Shown: positions 16,165 to 25,276, numbered from the stretch's first letter. The stretch is DNA of 64,000 bases from Taibaiella helva (GCF_003545695.1 NZ_QUZZ01000003.1:372001-436000); one strand, 5' to 3'. Made by a program: numbers and translations. Notes: a model not told the origin generated them from the letters alone.

Positions 16165-16716
16165 ATGAATAAAGCAGCAGTAATCGTAGCGATGTTGTGC
16201 CTTCAGGCATCCTTTACGCATGCACAGAAATGGATGACCCGCACCGGTAAGGTTTCCTTCTTTTCCGCCACTTCGGTTGAAAATATTGAGGCCTTTAACA
16301 ATGAAGCAGCCAGCGTGATCGATGCCAGGAGCGGTGATGTCGCCTTTATTGTGCCCATCAAAAGCTTCCGGTTCGATAAGGCGCTGATGCAGGAGCACTT
16401 CAACGAAAACTATATGGAAAGCAGCAAGTATCCCAAAGCAGAATACAAAGGCCGGATCACTAATCTTTCCGACGTGAACTTCAGCAAGGACGGTACTTAC
16501 AACGTGAAGACCACAGGCAAGCTGACCATGCATGGCGTCACTAAAGAAGTGCCTGCCAGCGGCACGATTGTCGTAAAGTCGGGTATGGCCACGGTGAAGT
16601 CCAGGTTTATGGTGGCGCCCGCTGATTTCGGTATCAGGATACCGGCGGTAAGCGCTTCCAAGATCGCTTCTAAAATCGAGATCACGGTAGACAGCGTGCT
16701 GAAAGAAGCCAAATAA
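16165..16716 (+). CDS. YceI-family lipocalin-like protein (second copy)
   Basis: A 183-residue exported protein with a signal peptide ending THAQ and the YceI motif HFNENYMESSKYPKAEYKG. It has the same length as the YceI protein upstream of the sensor kinase and clear resemblance along most of its length, including GKLTMHGVTKE against GKLNIHGVEQE. YceI barrels bind isoprenoid lipids such as quinone-like chains, which fits a place among cytochromes, but the ligand cannot be read from sequence. It follows the CX4CH gene by 41 bases. Confidence 0.92.
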   Translation: MNKAAVIVAMLCLQASFTHAQKWMTRTGKVSFFSATSVENIEAFNNEAASVIDARSGDVAFIVPIKSFRFDKALMQEHFNENYMESSKYPKAEYKGRITNLSDVNFSKDGTYNVKTTGKLTMHGVTKEVPASGTIVVKSGMATVKSRFMVAPADFGIRIPAVSASKIASKIEITVDSVLKEAK

Positions 16717-16788
16717 TTCCCGTAGTTCATTGTCCCGCGCAGCAATGAGCTGCTTCACTCCCCCCAGCAAACAATCATTTGACCGCAT

Positions 16789-17742
16789 ATGAAACGAACC
16801 ACTACGCTTTTCTCTCTTTTATTGCTGCTCCAGCTGTTCCCGCAAGTGGTACAGGCGCAGGAAAAAGATACTACGGCACACGATGGCGACGACCTGATGG
16901 CCATGCTGGCCGATGAACCGGGCGCAGCCAAAAAGGAATACACAATTGCTACCTTTAAAACCACCCGTATTGCCAATGGGCACAGCATTGAGAACGTGGG
17001 CAAAGGCATCCTGGACCTGAGGATCAACCACCGGTTCGGTCAGCTGAATGCGGGTGTTAAGGAGTTCTTTGGCCTGGATAATGCCACCACGCGTATCGGC
17101 CTGGATTACGGCATCACCGATTGGCTGATGGTCGGCATCGGCCGCAGCACCTTTATGAAAGATGTCGACGGCTTTGTAAAAGTGAAGCTGCTGCGGCAAA
17201 CCGAGAACAATGGCATGCCGGTGAGCGTAAGCTATATGGGCGCAGTGTCGGCGCAGGATGTCAAGCTGCTGGAGCAGCCTGAAGGCGCCGATTATCCTTT
17301 CAGCAACCGCGTGGCTTATGTGAACCAGCTACTGATCGCGCGCAAGTTTTCAAACTGGCTTTCGCTGCAGCTGATGCCTACCCATGTTCATTATAACTTC
17401 GTGCAGTTCCGCGACGAGCCCAACGATGTGTTTGCCATGGGCGTAGGCGGACGGATCAAGCTCACCAACCGGATTGCCTTTACCGGTGAATACTATATGC
17501 TGCTGGGCGATAAGATGCGGAATACCCGCAATTCGCTGACGCTTGGATTCGATATCGAGACTGGCGGACACGTATTTCAGCTGATGTTCACCAATTCGAC
17601 CGGTATTACCGAAAGAACAGTGATCGGGCAAACGACGGGAAGATGGGAAAAGGGCGACATCCATTTCGGGTTCAATATCTCCAGGATATTCACCATCGTA
17701 AGGCCGAAGGAATTCAGGAATACGAGAAATAAGATCTGGTAA
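16789..17742 (+). CDS. DUF5777-family outer-membrane beta-barrel
   Basis: A 317-residue protein with a signal peptide (LLQLFPQVVQAQ) and an alternating beta-strand pattern with aromatic belts, ending in a strand-like tail (NISRIFTIVRPKEFRNTRNKIW). It resembles the DUF5777 beta-barrel family of Bacteroidota, including the early motif KTTRIANGHSIENVGKGILD. It is the last gene of the redox operon and is followed by a strong terminator. A barrel beside haem lipoproteins could house or export them; that is an inference from context only. Confidence 0.85.
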   Translation: MKRTTTLFSLLLLLQLFPQVVQAQEKDTTAHDGDDLMAMLADEPGAAKKEYTIATFKTTRIANGHSIENVGKGILDLRINHRFGQLNAGVKEFFGLDNATTRIGLDYGITDWLMVGIGRSTFMKDVDGFVKVKLLRQTENNGMPVSVSYMGAVSAQDVKLLEQPEGADYPFSNRVAYVNQLLIARKFSNWLSLQLMPTHVHYNFVQFRDEPNDVFAMGVGGRIKLTNRIAFTGEYYMLLGDKMRNTRNSLTLGFDIETGGHVFQLMFTNSTGITERTVIGQTTGRWEKGDIHFGFNISRIFTIVRPKEFRNTRNKIW

Positions 17743-17763
17743 TACAGGCGATGGGGATGCCAG

Positions 17764-17798
17764 GGGCTGTCCGGGAGTGTCCGGACAGCCCTTTTTTT
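17764..17798 (+). terminator. Intrinsic terminator of the redox operon
   Basis: Perfect 11-base arms (17764-17774 GGGCTGTCCGG and 17781-17791), a 6-base loop and a run of seven T. Confidence 0.88.
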
Positions 17799-17813
17799 GT
17801 ACGGCCTGGCCGC

Positions 17814-18281
17814 TTATTCCGGCATCGGATCTTCATATGGCTCCATGCGCTGCAGCAGCCCTTCGATATAGTGCAACAGATGGTCTTTGTCGGCGACTGC
17901 CATAGGTGCTACAATGCGACGTAGCGGCTCGGGATAAAAGCCGGCGACATGTGCCAGGCGACGTCCCCATTCTGTAAGGCTGATCTGGTGGCTGCGCTTG
18001 TCGCCTGGCATTGCTTTCCGTTGGATCAATTTTTTTTGTTCCATTGATTTCAGAGCAACGCTCAGCGTAGCCTTGCTCAAACGGAAGGAGGAGGCCAATT
18101 GGTTCAGCTGGCAGTTTCTTTCCCTGAAATGAATATGAATAAGAATATTGACCTGCAGCGGGCTGAGGCCATGCTCTATGGCCTGGGCTTTAAGCAGCTG
18201 CTCCATGAGATGGCTGATACGTTCCAGTCCTGTAACAATGCGGGCTGTAGCATCGTTTGCAGCAAATACCGATCGGGACAT
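17814..18281 (-). CDS. MarR-family transcriptional regulator
   Basis: A 155-residue winged-helix regulator (MSRSVFAAND at the start). The helix-turn-helix is in LNQLASSFRLSKATLSVALK and the wing in GDKRSHQISLTEWG. MarR proteins are dimers that bind palindromes and let go on binding a small ligand or on oxidation; this one has a single Cys (in RNCQLN). It is divergent from a TonB-dependent receptor gene, and two copies of a palindrome lie between them, one on its own promoter. The longer open frame to 18515 runs through those sites and lacks MarR features, so the ATG at 18281 was chosen. Confidence 0.93.
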   Translation of the reverse strand: MSRSVFAANDATARIVTGLERISHLMEQLLKAQAIEHGLSPLQVNILIHIHFRERNCQLNQLASSFRLSKATLSVALKSMEQKKLIQRKAMPGDKRSHQISLTEWGRRLAHVAGFYPEPLRRIVAPMAVADKDHLLHYIEGLLQRMEPYEDPMPE

Positions 18282-18316
18282 GATGTTAATGATTTGTAAA
18301 TGATGTAATATCGGGA

Positions 18317-18324
18317 CAAAGTTA
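18317..18324 (-). promoter_or_regulatory. -7 box (TAACTTTG) of the marR gene
   Basis: The minus strand matches TAnnTTTG fully and overlaps the left end of the first palindrome, so a bound repressor would cover it. Confidence 0.55.
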
Positions 18325-18335
18325 GTAATACTAAC
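18321..18335. promoter_or_regulatory. MarR operator 1 (perfect palindrome)
   Basis: GTTAGTAATACTAAC: 7-base arms are perfectly inverted around one A. It overlaps the marR -7 box, which implies autorepression. Confidence 0.65.
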
Positions 18336-18393
18336 GAAATGGAATAGATAAGGGTTTTGGAAACAGTCCGTGTTTCCGGCTCTGGCAAATAAT

Positions 18394-18408
18394 GTTAGTA
18401 GTACTAAT
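18394..18408. promoter_or_regulatory. MarR operator 2
   Basis: GTTAGTAGTACTAAT shares the TTAGTA/TACTAA arms with operator 1 and differs at only one arm base. The centres are 73 bases apart, close to seven DNA turns, on the side of the receptor gene. Confidence 0.6.
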
Positions 18409-18477
18409 GAAAAGAGGGCATGTACCGGAAAATATTCATGTATGCCGGGCTGCTCCGCCAGGCCTTGCTGCTGGCCA

Positions 18478-18508
18478 TTTTGAGAACAGGCGTAGCGTAT
18501 TACCTTTG
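18478..18508 (+). promoter_or_regulatory. Possible promoter of the TonB-dependent receptor
   Basis: TTTTG at 18478-18482 and TACCTTTG at 18501-18508 are separated by 18 bases and fit the phylum's -33/-7 pattern. Transcription would start right before the ATG at 18516, giving almost no leader. A promoter nearer to operator 2 is also possible. Confidence 0.4.
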
Positions 18509-18515
18509 CCCGCAA

Positions 18516-20522
18516 ATGTCCGCTATGCGATTACAATTTACCTTTCCGCTTGCCCTGGCGTTGCTGGCTGTAACGCCGGCCTTTGCCCAAACGCCGGTAA
18601 ATACCGAAGAAGAACCACAGTATATCAACCCGCTGATGGGTGAAGACGACGAGCTGTACACTACGGGTTCAGCCGATACCGGCGGCGACCGTAAATACTA
18701 TATCCAACCTCTGAACGAGATCACCATCCAGGAAAACCGCCTGCAGATCCCTTTTGCAGAGCAGAACCGCAATATCCGTATCCTGGACCAGAACCTGATC
18801 CGTACATTGCCGGTGAAATCAGTAAATGAGCTGTTGAGCTATGTTTCTGGTGTTGACGTACGCCAGCGTGGCCCCTGGGGCGTTCAGAGCGATATCGGTA
18901 TCGACGGCGGCACTTTCGACCAGACACTGGTGCTCATCAACGGGATCAAGATCAGCGACCCCCAAACCGGTCACAACATGATGAATATCCCGGTACCGCT
19001 GGAAGCGATCGATCGCATCGAGGTGTTGCGCGGCCCCGCGGCCCGTATCTATGGTGTCAATGCGCTTAATGGCGCTATCAATATCATCACCAAAAAGCCG
19101 GAGCGCACCGGCGTTACAACCAATGTATATGCCGGCAGCAGCTTTAACCGCGATAGCAGCGACAACAAGCTGTATGGTGGCTATGGCGTACAGATGACCG
19201 CCAGCCTGGCCGGAGAAAAGGTGCAGCACTATATCGCGCTGAGCCGGGAGCAGGCTTCCGGCTACCGGTACAACACGGCTTTCTACAACAACAAGGTCTT
19301 TTACCAGAACAATATTGAGCTGGGACAAGGCAGCGCCCTGCAATTCCTGGGCGGCTATACCGGTAACGATTTCGGGGCCAACAGCTTTTATTCCGCTCCC
19401 GGCGATAAGGAGTCGAAAGAGAAAGTAGAGACCGGTTTACTGGGCGTGAGCGCTACCGTAAAGGCCAATCCTTACTGGACCATTAAGCCCAGGGTGAGCT
19501 ACCGGTACAACCACGACGATTACATTTACATAAGGCAGAAGCCAGAGGTCTATCATAACCGTCATGAGACGCATGTGATCGATGCCGAACTGAACAATAC
19601 TTTCGAGACAGACCTGGGCATGTTTGGCCTGGGGCTGGAGCTGCGCAACGAGCGGATCAACAGCAGCAGCCTGGGCAACTGGCAACGCAGCAACTACGGT
19701 TTTTTCGGAGAGTACAGCTTTAATAAAGTGAAGAACCTGCTCGTGAACCTGGGCGCCTACGCCAATTATAATTCCGAGTTTGGCTGGCGGGTATTGCCGG
19801 GCATCGATGCCGGTTACCGTATTTACGGAGGCTGGCGGATCTTTGCCAATGCCGGGGCGGGACAACGCCTGCCTACCTATACCGATTGGTATTATAAGGG
19901 ACCGCAAAATATCGGGAACGACCAGCTGCGGCCCGAGTATGCCTACAATGTGGAAGGCGGTGTCAAATACAACGACCGCAGGCTCAATGCTTCGCTGAGC
20001 TACTTTACCCGGCATACCGACGGGTTTATTGATTGGGTGAAAGATACCGTGACGGCGCCCTGGCAGCCGCGCAACTTCAGCCAGATCAACACGCGGGGAA
20101 TTACCTTGTCGGCCGATTACCGCTGGCGCAGCCCCGATGAATCTCAGGCTCCGGTAGCGCTGATCACCGGCCTTTCCTATACCTATCTTGATGCTTCTAT
20201 CAGCGCCGATGCGGCAGCAGGAGATGCGAAGCCGGTTTTATCACAGTATGCGCTGGAGCATTTGCGTCACCAGCTGTGCGCCAACATCAACGCGGAGTTT
20301 TTCCATATGCTTACAGTAACTGTCGCTGCCCGTTACCAGCAGCGGGTAAGCTATAAGGACTACGGCCTTCTCGATGCCCGCATTGCTTATGTGCATCGCC
20401 GTTTCAGCATTTATGCTGACGTAACCAACCTGACTAATGTGCAGTACATTGAAACAGGCGCTGTACCAATGCCCGGCCGCTGGGTAACCCTGGGCCTGAA
20501 ATGGGCCTGGTGGCAGCACTAA
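18516..20522 (+). CDS. TonB-dependent outer-membrane receptor
   Basis: A 668-residue receptor without the N-terminal carboxypeptidase-like domain. The signal peptide ends VTPAFAQ. The plug domain runs from about 85 to 210 with LPVKSVNELLSYVSGVDVR, IDGGTFDQTLVLINGIKI and IDRIEVLRGPAARIYG, and a 22-strand type barrel ends the chain. Layout resembles BtuB/siderophore-type receptors; the ligand is unknown. Starts at 18516 and 18525 both give the signal peptide; the frame is open back to 18420 but that extension reads poorly. Operators for the divergent MarR suggest it is induced by the MarR ligand. Confidence 0.92.
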   Translation: MSAMRLQFTFPLALALLAVTPAFAQTPVNTEEEPQYINPLMGEDDELYTTGSADTGGDRKYYIQPLNEITIQENRLQIPFAEQNRNIRILDQNLIRTLPVKSVNELLSYVSGVDVRQRGPWGVQSDIGIDGGTFDQTLVLINGIKISDPQTGHNMMNIPVPLEAIDRIEVLRGPAARIYGVNALNGAINIITKKPERTGVTTNVYAGSSFNRDSSDNKLYGGYGVQMTASLAGEKVQHYIALSREQASGYRYNTAFYNNKVFYQNNIELGQGSALQFLGGYTGNDFGANSFYSAPGDKESKEKVETGLLGVSATVKANPYWTIKPRVSYRYNHDDYIYIRQKPEVYHNRHETHVIDAELNNTFETDLGMFGLGLELRNERINSSSLGNWQRSNYGFFGEYSFNKVKNLLVNLGAYANYNSEFGWRVLPGIDAGYRIYGGWRIFANAGAGQRLPTYTDWYYKGPQNIGNDQLRPEYAYNVEGGVKYNDRRLNASLSYFTRHTDGFIDWVKDTVTAPWQPRNFSQINTRGITLSADYRWRSPDESQAPVALITGLSYTYLDASISADAAAGDAKPVLSQYALEHLRHQLCANINAEFFHMLTVTVAARYQQRVSYKDYGLLDARIAYVHRRFSIYADVTNLTNVQYIETGAVPMPGRWVTLGLKWAWWQH

Positions 20523-20829
20523 AATAATCATCCAGACACCACTGTATGACCAGATCCGGCCCGTGGCCGGATCTTCTGTTGATGGACAGGATTAATTTTT
20601 AATGACCGGATTATGAAAGGTATGTATTGGCCGGAAGCAGAAAATATGCTTCCGGCCAACACTATTTTCTACTCCGGCGCGTTAGTACCCTGGCGGGTTA
20701 TCTTTGTCTTGCTATTAGGCGCGGCAATTTTTGTACCTTGACAAAGTTTTGCCAGCCACAGAAATTGTATAGCGGTTTTCTTTTTGCAGAGAATAGGATC
20801 TGTCGTTACCAAACAAAACACCCCCGGCG
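20523..20829. other. 307-base intergenic stretch with two hairpins
   Basis: It holds a hairpin at 20552-20574 (arms AGATCCGGCC, 3-base loop; likely terminator of the receptor gene), a second perfect hairpin at 20627-20659 (13-base arms TTGGCCGGAAGCA, 7-base loop) and a TATCTTTG box at 20699-20706 that may drive the DUF72 gene with a leader of over 100 bases. I see no convincing small ORF. Confidence 0.5.
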
Positions 20830-21729
20830 ATGGAATTTGGAAAGGTTACCCAACAAGAATTGGATCAGATTGATTTTTGCTTACCCCCGGATCCTGAGAC
20901 CAACCGGCCGATCCTGGCCAAAGGGAAAGGGAAAACACGTTTTTATATCGGCTGTGCGAAATGGGGAAAAAAGGATTGGGCGGGCGCCATTTATCCTCCC
21001 GGGATAGGCGAGCAGGACCTGCTCCATTACTATTCCCGGCTCTTTAATACCATTGAGTTCAGCGGCTTTTACTACAACCTCCACAGCAGGGAGCAGATCC
21101 TGAAATGGAAAAAGGCCGTCCCACCGGGATTCCTCTTCTGTCCCAAGCTGCCCCAATACATCACCCATGTGCGGCGTCTGAAAGACGTGCAGCGCCAGGT
21201 AGCCGAATTCGTAGACCTGGTTTCCGTTTTCGGCAGGAACCTGGGGCCGGTTTTCCTGATGCCGCATCCGCAGATGCAGCCACAGGAAAGGGATACGCTG
21301 GAAGCCTTTATTGAGAGCGTTCCCTCATCCGTCGACTTGTTCCTGGAATTGCACAATAAAGCCTGGTATCCCTCGGGAAACTATGATGCAAAGCTTTTTC
21401 AATTCCTGAAGCAGAAAAAAAGAGGAACGGTGATCACCGATTCGGCCGTCAGCCCCGAAGCCCTGCATATGCAGCTGAGCCGGCCGGAATGCTATATCCG
21501 CTTTATCGGCAACGCTTTGCATGCTACTGATTACCGCCGTATCGACAATTGGGTGGAACGGATAAAGCAATGGATGGATGCCGGCCTGGAAAAATGCTAT
21601 TTCCTGGTGCACCAGCGTGACGAACGGCATGCCCCGAAGCTGATCCGGTACCTGGTCGAACGGCTGAACAGTCATTGTGGTACAGCGCTGCCCCTACTGC
21701 CTTTGCAGGCGCCTCTTGTGCACAGCTAA
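20830..21729 (+). CDS. DUF72 (YecE-like) TIM-barrel protein
   Basis: A 299-residue cytoplasmic protein of the DUF72 family. It shows the early GCAKWGKKDWAG motif, FNTIEFSGFYY, the FLFCPKLPQYITH strand and the late WVERIKQWMDAGLEKCYFLVHQ. DUF72 proteins have a TIM-barrel fold, and their reaction is not established. There is no signal peptide. It stands alone between two receptor genes and has its own upstream box, so there is no operon context to suggest a role. Confidence 0.92.
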   Translation: MEFGKVTQQELDQIDFCLPPDPETNRPILAKGKGKTRFYIGCAKWGKKDWAGAIYPPGIGEQDLLHYYSRLFNTIEFSGFYYNLHSREQILKWKKAVPPGFLFCPKLPQYITHVRRLKDVQRQVAEFVDLVSVFGRNLGPVFLMPHPQMQPQERDTLEAFIESVPSSVDLFLELHNKAWYPSGNYDAKLFQFLKQKKRGTVITDSAVSPEALHMQLSRPECYIRFIGNALHATDYRRIDNWVERIKQWMDAGLEKCYFLVHQRDERHAPKLIRYLVERLNSHCGTALPLLPLQAPLVHS

Positions 21730-21773
21730 CGATTGCCTTGGATTGGCATTTCTTCAATACGCATTTTCAGGTA

Positions 21774-21787
21774 AAAAACCGGTTTTT
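21774..21787. repeat. 14-base perfect palindrome upstream of the Oar-like gene
   Basis: AAAAACCGGTTTTT has no spacer and so is a poor hairpin; a dimeric DNA-binding protein could use it. It sits about 115 bases before the receptor start. Confidence 0.4.
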
Positions 21788-21899
21788 AAAAGAAAATTAC
21801 ACGTTTCTTTCACAATAGTTAAACAATATCTTAATACGGGCGATAATATAGCCTTAATATGAACGGGAGAATTTTGCAGCATAATCAACAAAATCCATT

Positions 21900-24800
21900 A
21901 TGCGACTTACTTTACGTTCATTGCTTACCCTGCTGTTCCTCTGCGGCGCCTGGATAACCCGGGCGCAGGTAACAACAGCTGGTCTTCACGGCTTTATTAA
22001 GGATAGTGAAAATAAAGGGCTTCCCGGCGCTACTATCAAGGCCGTTCATACGCCCTCAGGTACCACCTACGGAACAATGACGCAAACCGACGGTAACTTC
22101 GTTATCCAGGGTATGCGTCCCGGTGGTCCCTACACAGTGGAAATTACTTATATCGGGATGACCCCGCAAAAAGTAGAAGGTATCGAGCTGAGCCTGGGCG
22201 AAAGCTATACGCTGAACCGCAGCCTGAAAGAAACGGAAGGCGAAGAAATTAAAGAGGTGCAGATCGTAGGTAATAAGAGTGCGATCCTGAACAGCGACCG
22301 TACCGGCGCGGCGACCAATATCAACTCCCGGTCTATCAGCCGCCTGCCCAATGTGAACAGGAGCCTTACCGACCTTACCCGCCTCACGCCGCAATCCAGC
22401 GGTAACATCAGCCCTGCCAGCAGCAGCGGCGGTTTTGCCGGAAGGGACGGCCGCTACAACAATATCCAGATCGACGGCGCCAACTTCAACAACGGTTTCG
22501 GTCTCAGCTCCGATCCGCTGCCCGGAGGGGGCAACCAGCCGATCTCGCTGGATGCGATCGATGAAGTGCAGGTGAATGTGGCGCCCTACGATGTGCGCCA
22601 GAGCGGCTTTACCGGCGCCGGTATCAATGCGGTTACCCGCAGCGGTACCAACGAGCTGAGCGGATCGGCCTACGGGTTTCTCAGGCCAAAGAGCTTTACC
22701 GGCTTAAATGTAGGTAACCAGAAGCTGAAAGAGGATGCCCGTATCTCCAATAAAATTATCGGTGCACGCCTGGGCGGACCTATCATCAAGGATAAGCTCT
22801 TCTTCTTCGCCAATTTCGAATATGAAAACCGCCAGGCCTCGGGAAATACCTGGCTGGCTACGCGTCCCGGTCTTCCGCAAGGTGGTAATGTTACCCGCGT
22901 GTCGGCTGCCGATCTCGATGCCGTTAGTTCCTATCTGAAGTCCAATTACGGCTACGATCCCGGGGCCTATGAAGGATATGCCAACAATTATACCAACAAG
23001 AACACCAAGGCCCTGCTGCGCCTCGATTGGAACATCAACGATAAGCACAAGCTTTCTATACGGTACAACCAGATGAACGGTACCAACGATCAGGGTACCA
23101 ATAACAACTCCGGTCCCAATCCCCGTTCTTCGGCTAACCGTATCAGCAGCGAGTCGATCTCCTTTGAAAACGCCAACTACTCGTTCAAAAATACCGTATA
23201 TTCTGTTGCGGCTGAGTTGAACAGCACCTTTGGTTCCCGCATCAGCAACCAGTTTCTGGCTACCTACAGCCGTATCCAGGATACCCGCGAAACCCCTGGA
23301 AGTATCTTTCCCTTTGTTGATATCTGGCAGGAAGGACGGAACTACATCAGCTTTGGCACCGAGCTGTTTTCGTACAATAATGATGTGATCAACCACAACT
23401 TCAACTTTACCGATAACATTACTTATATCACAGGCCGGCACACCTTCACTGCCGGTGCGAGCTTCCAAACCATGAGCTACGCAAACAGCTACCTGCGTGA
23501 AGGCACTTCTTATTACCGCTACGACTCACTCTCACAGTTCCTTAGCGGCGGCCGTCCTTCCAGCTATGCAGTTACTTATCCTTTCGCCGGAAGCGATGGC
23601 TATGCCAAAGTGAAGTTCGGTCTGGCAGGCGCTTATATACAGGATAAGATTGCTGCTAATGAAAGACTTAACATTACCCTGGGTGTTCGCGCCGACCTGC
23701 CCATCTACCTGGATAAGCCGCCGGCAAATCCTGTTGTAGACACACTGTCCCTGCTGAACAAAGACGGGCAGCCGACACACTATACTACCGCTTCCTGGCC
23801 CAAATCAAAACCCCTGTTCTCTCCCAGGGTTGGCGTGAACTTTGACGTGCTGGGCGATAAGACCTTGCAGCTGAGGGGCGGTACGGGTATCTTTACTGGT
23901 AATATTCCTTTCGTGTGGTTAACCAATATGCCTACCAATGCCGGTGTGCTGCAGAATACCTTTGAGCCGGTAGATAACACGACGCTGAGCCAGATTACCC
24001 ACCTGGAAAAGGATCCGCGCTACTGGGTAGATCACCTGCCCGAGCGCTTTCCGAAGTCGCCGGGTGCCAAAGCGCCGGGTAGCGTAGCCCTTATCGATCC
24101 CGATTTCAAAATGCCCCAGATATGGCGCTCTAATATCGGCGCCGATTACAAGCTGCCAGGTCTGCCCCTGGTTGCCACCCTCGATGTGATCTACAGTAAA
24201 GATATCAACGCCGTCTACCAGTTCAATGCCAACCGCAAAGATGCGCCCCAGCAGCTGGATTATTCCGGCGATCACCGCGACTACTGGGGCGGCAGCAGGA
24301 ATGCTACCTATAACCCCGCTACAGGAACCGTTATTCCAGTGCTGAGCAATACTGGTAAGGGCTATTCCTTTACCTCTTCGATAGGCGTAACGCTCAATCC
24401 TTTCCATGGTTTTGCCGGTAGCCTGTTCTATACTTATACCAATGCCAAGGACATTTCCGGTAACCCGGGTTCAGCAGCGGGTTCGGCCTGGAGCAACAAC
24501 TATGCGGTCAACGATCCCAATGAGCTGCTGATGGGCTGGTCGCAATATGCCGTACCGCATCGCATTGTAGGAACCCTCTCTTACCGCATCGAATACCTGA
24601 ATCACCTGGCCACTACATTCTCCCTGTTTTACCAGGGATCTAACCAGGGTCGCTTTGCTTACACTTACAATGGCGATATCAATGCCGATGGTGTGAGCCT
24701 CGACCTGCTGTACATTCCCAGCAATGCCGCCGATCTGAACTTCGTGCCGATCAAGGATAAGAATGGTAATACCACTTTCAGCGCCGAGCAGCAAAGGCAG

Positions 24801-25253
24801 GCTTACGAGCAGTTTGTGGCCAGCAGCAAAGCGCTTTCTAACAGCAAAGGCGGCTATGTAGAACGCAACAACGGCCTGATGCCCTGGATCAATCGTTTCG
24901 ACTTCCGTTTGCTCCAGGATGTATTTGTTTCCACAGGTAAAAATAACCGCAGGCACACCCTGCAGGTAAGCCTCGATATGATCAATGTAGGCAACCTGCT
25001 GAATAAGAAATGGGGGCTCTACAAGCAGCTGAGCGGTGGTTCCGATTACAACTTCCCCCTGCTTAACGTAGTGGATGCCAACGGAAGGCCGACTTCCGAT
25101 AAGGATTACACGCCCTCCAGCAAGCCTTCCTTCCAGATGATCACGGTGAAGGATGAGGCAGGTAAAACCATACTGCCTTCCGATCCCTTCCGCAACCTGT
25201 TCTCTACCGGCAGCACCTGGGGTATGCAGCTGGGCTTGAGGTACACGTTTTAA
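21900..25253 (+). CDS. Oar-like TonB-dependent receptor
   Basis: A 1117-residue outer-membrane protein. The signal peptide ends ITRAQ. A carboxypeptidase-regulatory-like beta-sandwich covers about 25-110 (TAGLHGFIKDSENKGLPGATI). The plug follows to about 250 with GRDGRYNNIQIDGANFNNGFG and IDEVQVNVAPYDVRQSGF, a pattern typical of the Oar/OmpA-related group. A large barrel ends in the aromatic LRYTF expected for barrel assembly. The substrate is unknown; an Oar protein of Myxococcus is linked to import of a large secreted protease, so peptides or proteins are possible cargo. It has no SusD partner, so a polysaccharide role is less likely. Confidence 0.93.
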   Translation: MRLTLRSLLTLLFLCGAWITRAQVTTAGLHGFIKDSENKGLPGATIKAVHTPSGTTYGTMTQTDGNFVIQGMRPGGPYTVEITYIGMTPQKVEGIELSLGESYTLNRSLKETEGEEIKEVQIVGNKSAILNSDRTGAATNINSRSISRLPNVNRSLTDLTRLTPQSSGNISPASSSGGFAGRDGRYNNIQIDGANFNNGFGLSSDPLPGGGNQPISLDAIDEVQVNVAPYDVRQSGFTGAGINAVTRSGTNELSGSAYGFLRPKSFTGLNVGNQKLKEDARISNKIIGARLGGPIIKDKLFFFANFEYENRQASGNTWLATRPGLPQGGNVTRVSAADLDAVSSYLKSNYGYDPGAYEGYANNYTNKNTKALLRLDWNINDKHKLSIRYNQMNGTNDQGTNNNSGPNPRSSANRISSESISFENANYSFKNTVYSVAAELNSTFGSRISNQFLATYSRIQDTRETPGSIFPFVDIWQEGRNYISFGTELFSYNNDVINHNFNFTDNITYITGRHTFTAGASFQTMSYANSYLREGTSYYRYDSLSQFLSGGRPSSYAVTYPFAGSDGYAKVKFGLAGAYIQDKIAANERLNITLGVRADLPIYLDKPPANPVVDTLSLLNKDGQPTHYTTASWPKSKPLFSPRVGVNFDVLGDKTLQLRGGTGIFTGNIPFVWLTNMPTNAGVLQNTFEPVDNTTLSQITHLEKDPRYWVDHLPERFPKSPGAKAPGSVALIDPDFKMPQIWRSNIGADYKLPGLPLVATLDVIYSKDINAVYQFNANRKDAPQQLDYSGDHRDYWGGSRNATYNPATGTVIPVLSNTGKGYSFTSSIGVTLNPFHGFAGSLFYTYTNAKDISGNPGSAAGSAWSNNYAVNDPNELLMGWSQYAVPHRIVGTLSYRIEYLNHLATTFSLFYQGSNQGRFAYTYNGDINADGVSLDLLYIPSNAADLNFVPIKDKNGNTTFSAEQQRQAYEQFVASSKALSNSKGGYVERNNGLMPWINRFDFRLLQDVFVSTGKNNRRHTLQVSLDMINVGNLLNKKWGLYKQLSGGSDYNFPLLNVVDANGRPTSDKDYTPSSKPSFQMITVKDEAGKTILPSDPFRNLFSTGSTWGMQLGLRYTF

Positions 25254-25276
25254 AGCGCAGATATTGCGATCATAAG

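Noticed and set aside
18282-18515. N-terminal extension of the MarR frame
   Set aside because: It would place the operators and the -7 box inside the coding region and adds no MarR-like sequence.
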